From NCBI GenBank assembly GCA_040904925.1, contig JBBDSP010000025.1:180285-244284 (forward strand): 64,000 bases of DNA, read 5' to 3'. This DNA comes from Gracilimonas sp040904925 (GTDB lineage: Bacteria; Bacteroidota; Rhodothermia; Balneolales; Balneolaceae). Made by a program: the position numbers and the translations under genes. Of the stretch, positions 62,161 through 64,000 are shown piece after piece. The notes beneath the pieces were generated by a model that did no database searches, was not told the origin of the DNA, and worked only from the letters and a program-made list of their open reading frames with translations. The first letter of the stretch is position 1. The number at the start of each line of letters is the position of its first letter.

Positions 62161-63471
62161 ATGGAAATAAAAGACGATGTCACCGCTTCAGCATCTCAGG
62201 AAAAACTACCGCGAAAATTAGGTCTTTGGGGACTTTGGCTGCTGGTAGTAAACGGTTTTGTGGGAGCCGGTATTTTCGGATTGCCCAGCGGTGCCGCCGA
62301 GCTGGCCGGAGCATACAGCGTCTGGATCTACGTGATCTGTGCCCTGCTCATGCTGCCCGTGATCCTGAGCTTTGCTGAGCTGGGAAGTTATTTCCGAGGT
62401 ACGGGCGGACCGATCAAATATGGAACGGCTGCTTTTGGCCCCTTCATCGGATTTCAGGCCGGATGGCTGTTTTATGTGGCACGTATCATCTCCTTTGCCG
62501 CCAACTCGGTACTGCTCACCGACAGCATCGCCTACTTTTTTGAGCCGGCCGCCGAGGGAACCGGACGGCTGATCTCCCTCGCTATTATCATCGGCGGACT
62601 CACCCTCATCAACGTACTGGGTTCGGTGGAATCCATTCGGTCACTTGCATTTTTTACGGTCGTTAAATTTTCAGTACTCCTCTTTTTGGTGTTTGGTGGA
62701 CTGGTGATACTGGGCTCCGAAATGGCTCCGGACTTTAGCACTTCCGTTCCTCCGGTGACTGATCTTGGCGCTGCCGCTCTGCTGCTGATCTATGCCTTTG
62801 TAGGATTTGAAGGAGCCGTGGTTCCGGCCGGCGAGGCCAAAAGGCCCGAGCGCGATATGCCCCTTGCTTTGTTACTGGGGTTGGGTTCGGTCGTAGTTCT
62901 TTATATGATGATACAGCTGGTCTCCCAGGCTGCCGTGCCCGATCTCGCTTCCTCCACCTCTCCCTTGCTCGATGCCTCCGCTGCCCTCTTTGGCAGTACC
63001 GGAGCTATTATTCTGATGATCGGCGTGGTGACTTCCGTGACCGGAAATCTCGTCAGCACCATTTTCTCAACGCCCCGACTCACCTACGCCCTTTCCATTG
63101 AAGGTTCCCTGCCCGGATGGTTCGGCAAAGTACATTCCAAATTTTTGACCCCCGCCAACTCCATCCTCTTCTTCGGCGTGTTTGCCTTTATTGGAGCAGC
63201 CCTCGGTTCCTTTACCGTGCTTGCTGCCATGACCGTCCTCTCCCGGCTGTTTCTGTTCATCATCACCTGTGCGGCCGTGCCGAAACTGCGGCCCAAATTC
63301 CGGGGTGAAGGCAGGTTCATCCTCAAAGGCGGATATGTGATCCCCGCCCTCGGCATCCTCGCCTGTCTCTGGCTGATGCTGCAAGTCAGCTCCAACTCCA
63401 TCTGGCTGACCGCCCTGTTCATTGCCATTGGTACCGGGCTGTACTTATTAAGCAAGCATGAAGTGAAGTGA
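62161..63471 (+). CDS. APC-superfamily amino acid permease
   Basis: The ATG at 62161 gives a 436-residue protein, after excluding an upstream frame that begins inside the inverted repeat. The N-terminus has LGLWGLWLLVVNGFVGAGIF, a typical APC first helix, followed by about 12 helices, and GFEGAVVPAGEAKRPERDMP in the middle. It would import amino acids or related amines. The gene is visibly richer in G+C than its neighbours, hinting at separate origin. Confidence 0.87.
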   Translation: MEIKDDVTASASQEKLPRKLGLWGLWLLVVNGFVGAGIFGLPSGAAELAGAYSVWIYVICALLMLPVILSFAELGSYFRGTGGPIKYGTAAFGPFIGFQAGWLFYVARIISFAANSVLLTDSIAYFFEPAAEGTGRLISLAIIIGGLTLINVLGSVESIRSLAFFTVVKFSVLLFLVFGGLVILGSEMAPDFSTSVPPVTDLGAAALLLIYAFVGFEGAVVPAGEAKRPERDMPLALLLGLGSVVVLYMMIQLVSQAAVPDLASSTSPLLDASAALFGSTGAIILMIGVVTSVTGNLVSTIFSTPRLTYALSIEGSLPGWFGKVHSKFLTPANSILFFGVFAFIGAALGSFTVLAAMTVLSRLFLFIITCAAVPKLRPKFRGEGRFILKGGYVIPALGILACLWLMLQVSSNSIWLTALFIAIGTGLYLLSKHEVK

Positions 63472-63474
63472 ATT

Positions 63475-63561
63475 GAATATCCAATAATCAATATCCACCA
63501 CGGAATATCCAAGTAATCTTCCCTTCATCATTGGTTATTCCGTGTTAGATATTGGATATTC
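63475..63561. repeat. Long imperfect hairpin element
   Basis: A 12-bp perfect outer stem (GAATATCCAATA / TATTGGATATTC) and an inner 9-bp stem (CACGGAATA / TATTCCGTG) are joined by looser pairing. The arms extend inward to CCAA/TTGG, leaving an 18-nt loop. It begins 3 nt after the permease stop. It could serve as a terminator-like structure or a small mobile repeat. Confidence 0.75.
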
Positions 63562-63566
63562 TTCAA

Positions 63567-63648
63567 CCCCCTAACACCTTGAATTGACTTTAGTTTAGAT
63601 GGTGTTATATTGGGGGAGGTTTTTGGATGTTATGCGATGTCGGATAAC
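63567..63648. repeat. Two further hairpins before the last gene
   Basis: CCCCCTAACACC pairs with GGTGTTA plus GGGGG across a 22-nt loop, with a TATT bulge (63567-63616). GTTATGCG-ATGT-CGGATAAC forms a second hairpin (63629-63648, one mismatch). A GTTAGGC heptamer lies at 63674-63680, 13 nt before the start codon of the next gene. Confidence 0.5.
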
Positions 63649-63693
63649 AAAACGCTTGTTCTTATAATATTATGTTAGGCCAACAAAAAACAT

Positions 63694-63954
63694 ATGGGAA
63701 ATACATTAATTGGACCAATAGATCATAACAATATCTCAATCTCTCCTAAATACAGAGTAAGTGATTGGATAAATGCACGAGATTTAAATAATTGGGAGAT
63801 TATGGTAGATATATTTAATGAGCGTTTAGAAAGTAGATTTTTAAAACCTATAAGATTGATTTCATCTGACAAACGAATTGGTAATTTTTCTGGATTCTCA
63901 ATCATGGCTATTGATTGCTTAATAATTGAGACATTAAATCAATTTTATCAGTAG
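63694..63954 (+). pseudogene. Conserved hypothetical gene, truncated by an IS-like end
   Basis: The 86 codons read as a real protein (ISPKYRVSDWINARDLNNWE, FSGFSIMAIDCLIIETLNQF). It matches a recurrent hypothetical family I recall but cannot name; those proteins are longer. The frame ends in a TAG that is also the first three bases of TAGTGTCCGG, the putative IS end. The simplest reading is a gene broken by insertion. The window ends 46 nt later. Confidence 0.65.
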
Positions 63955-64000
63955 TGTCCGGTAAAAGCTAAAAAAAGAAGGGAGAAACCCTTTCGAATTT
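63952..64000. mobile_element. Putative insertion-sequence left end
   Basis: TAGTGTCCGGTAAAAGC starts abruptly at the stop of the broken gene and is followed by an A-run and an AAGGG-AGAAA-CCCTT hairpin. The style resembles terminal inverted repeats of IS4-type elements, but the family is not proven and the transposase would lie outside the window. Confidence 0.45.

Noticed and set aside
63084..63512. 142-codon minus-strand frame opposite the APC permease
   Set aside because: It arises from the GC-rich codons of the permease gene; the permease frame has clear transmembrane helices.

Overview
The window looks like the chromosome of a marine Bacteroidota-type bacterium, most likely from Balneolota (Balneola/Gracilimonas relatives). 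This rests on gene content and style: a type IX secretion plug protein, a DUF5683 protein, an F-type ATPase operon lacking atpD/atpC, a TamB with an Omp85 partner gene, long back-to-back operons with few Shine-Dalgarno sites, and two promoter -7 boxes of the TAnnTTTG type. Base composition is moderate (roughly 40-45 % GC by eye). No 16S gene is present, so the lineage call is inference.

Layout. 1-9.1 kb is an envelope polysaccharide/phospholipid region: a partial sugar/inositol nucleotidyltransferase, inositol-3-phosphate synthase, a CDP-glycerol-type transferase, GT4 glycosyltransferases, a Wzx-like flippase, a Wzi-like barrel, an MlaC-like protein and a TolC. 10.6 kb holds the single tRNA (Ser-UGA) with a perfect terminator. 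10.7-20.4 kb is one long minus-strand run: guaB, a glycosyltransferase, an M23 endopeptidase, a bactofilin, then atpZ-atpI-like-atpBEFHAG. 20.5-21.8 kb is a small accessory spot with an unknown gene and a Phd/PIN toxin-antitoxin pair. 21.8-26 kb is ptsN-dacB-sigma54 activator-folD. 26.1 kb is a lone HEPN gene.

26.9-30.9 kb runs forward: ccmB, holB, dapF and a T9SS plug lipoprotein. 30.9-44.4 kb is a six-gene minus-strand operon: RqcH/NFACT, aroK, aroB, tamB, rnr, and a 1112-residue protein fusing a gluzincin protease, a TolB propeller and an Omp85 barrel. 45-50.7 kb holds a 3-hydroxyacyl-CoA dehydrogenase and the rest of the cytochrome c maturation genes (ccmC, ccmD, ccmE, ccmF); CcmE carries Cys instead of the usual haem-binding His. 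50.8-53.8 kb has a PH-SHOCT protein and an S9 peptidase.

From 53.8 kb on, spacing loosens and intergenic repeats become frequent. There are dyad-rich repeats, a BspA-type lipoprotein with seven exact-length 75-nt tandem units, an MFS exporter, a 29-nt-arm inverted repeat, dut-DUF3108-YffB, a Crp/Fnr-HD-metallo-beta-lactamase run, a GC-richer APC permease, and finally a gene that stops exactly at what looks like an insertion-sequence terminus.

Most genes are core housekeeping. The best candidates for something undescribed are the protease-propeller-Omp85 protein encoded with TamB, the CxxxY CcmE, the inositol-nucleotide/envelope cluster, and the repeat-rich accessory right end.
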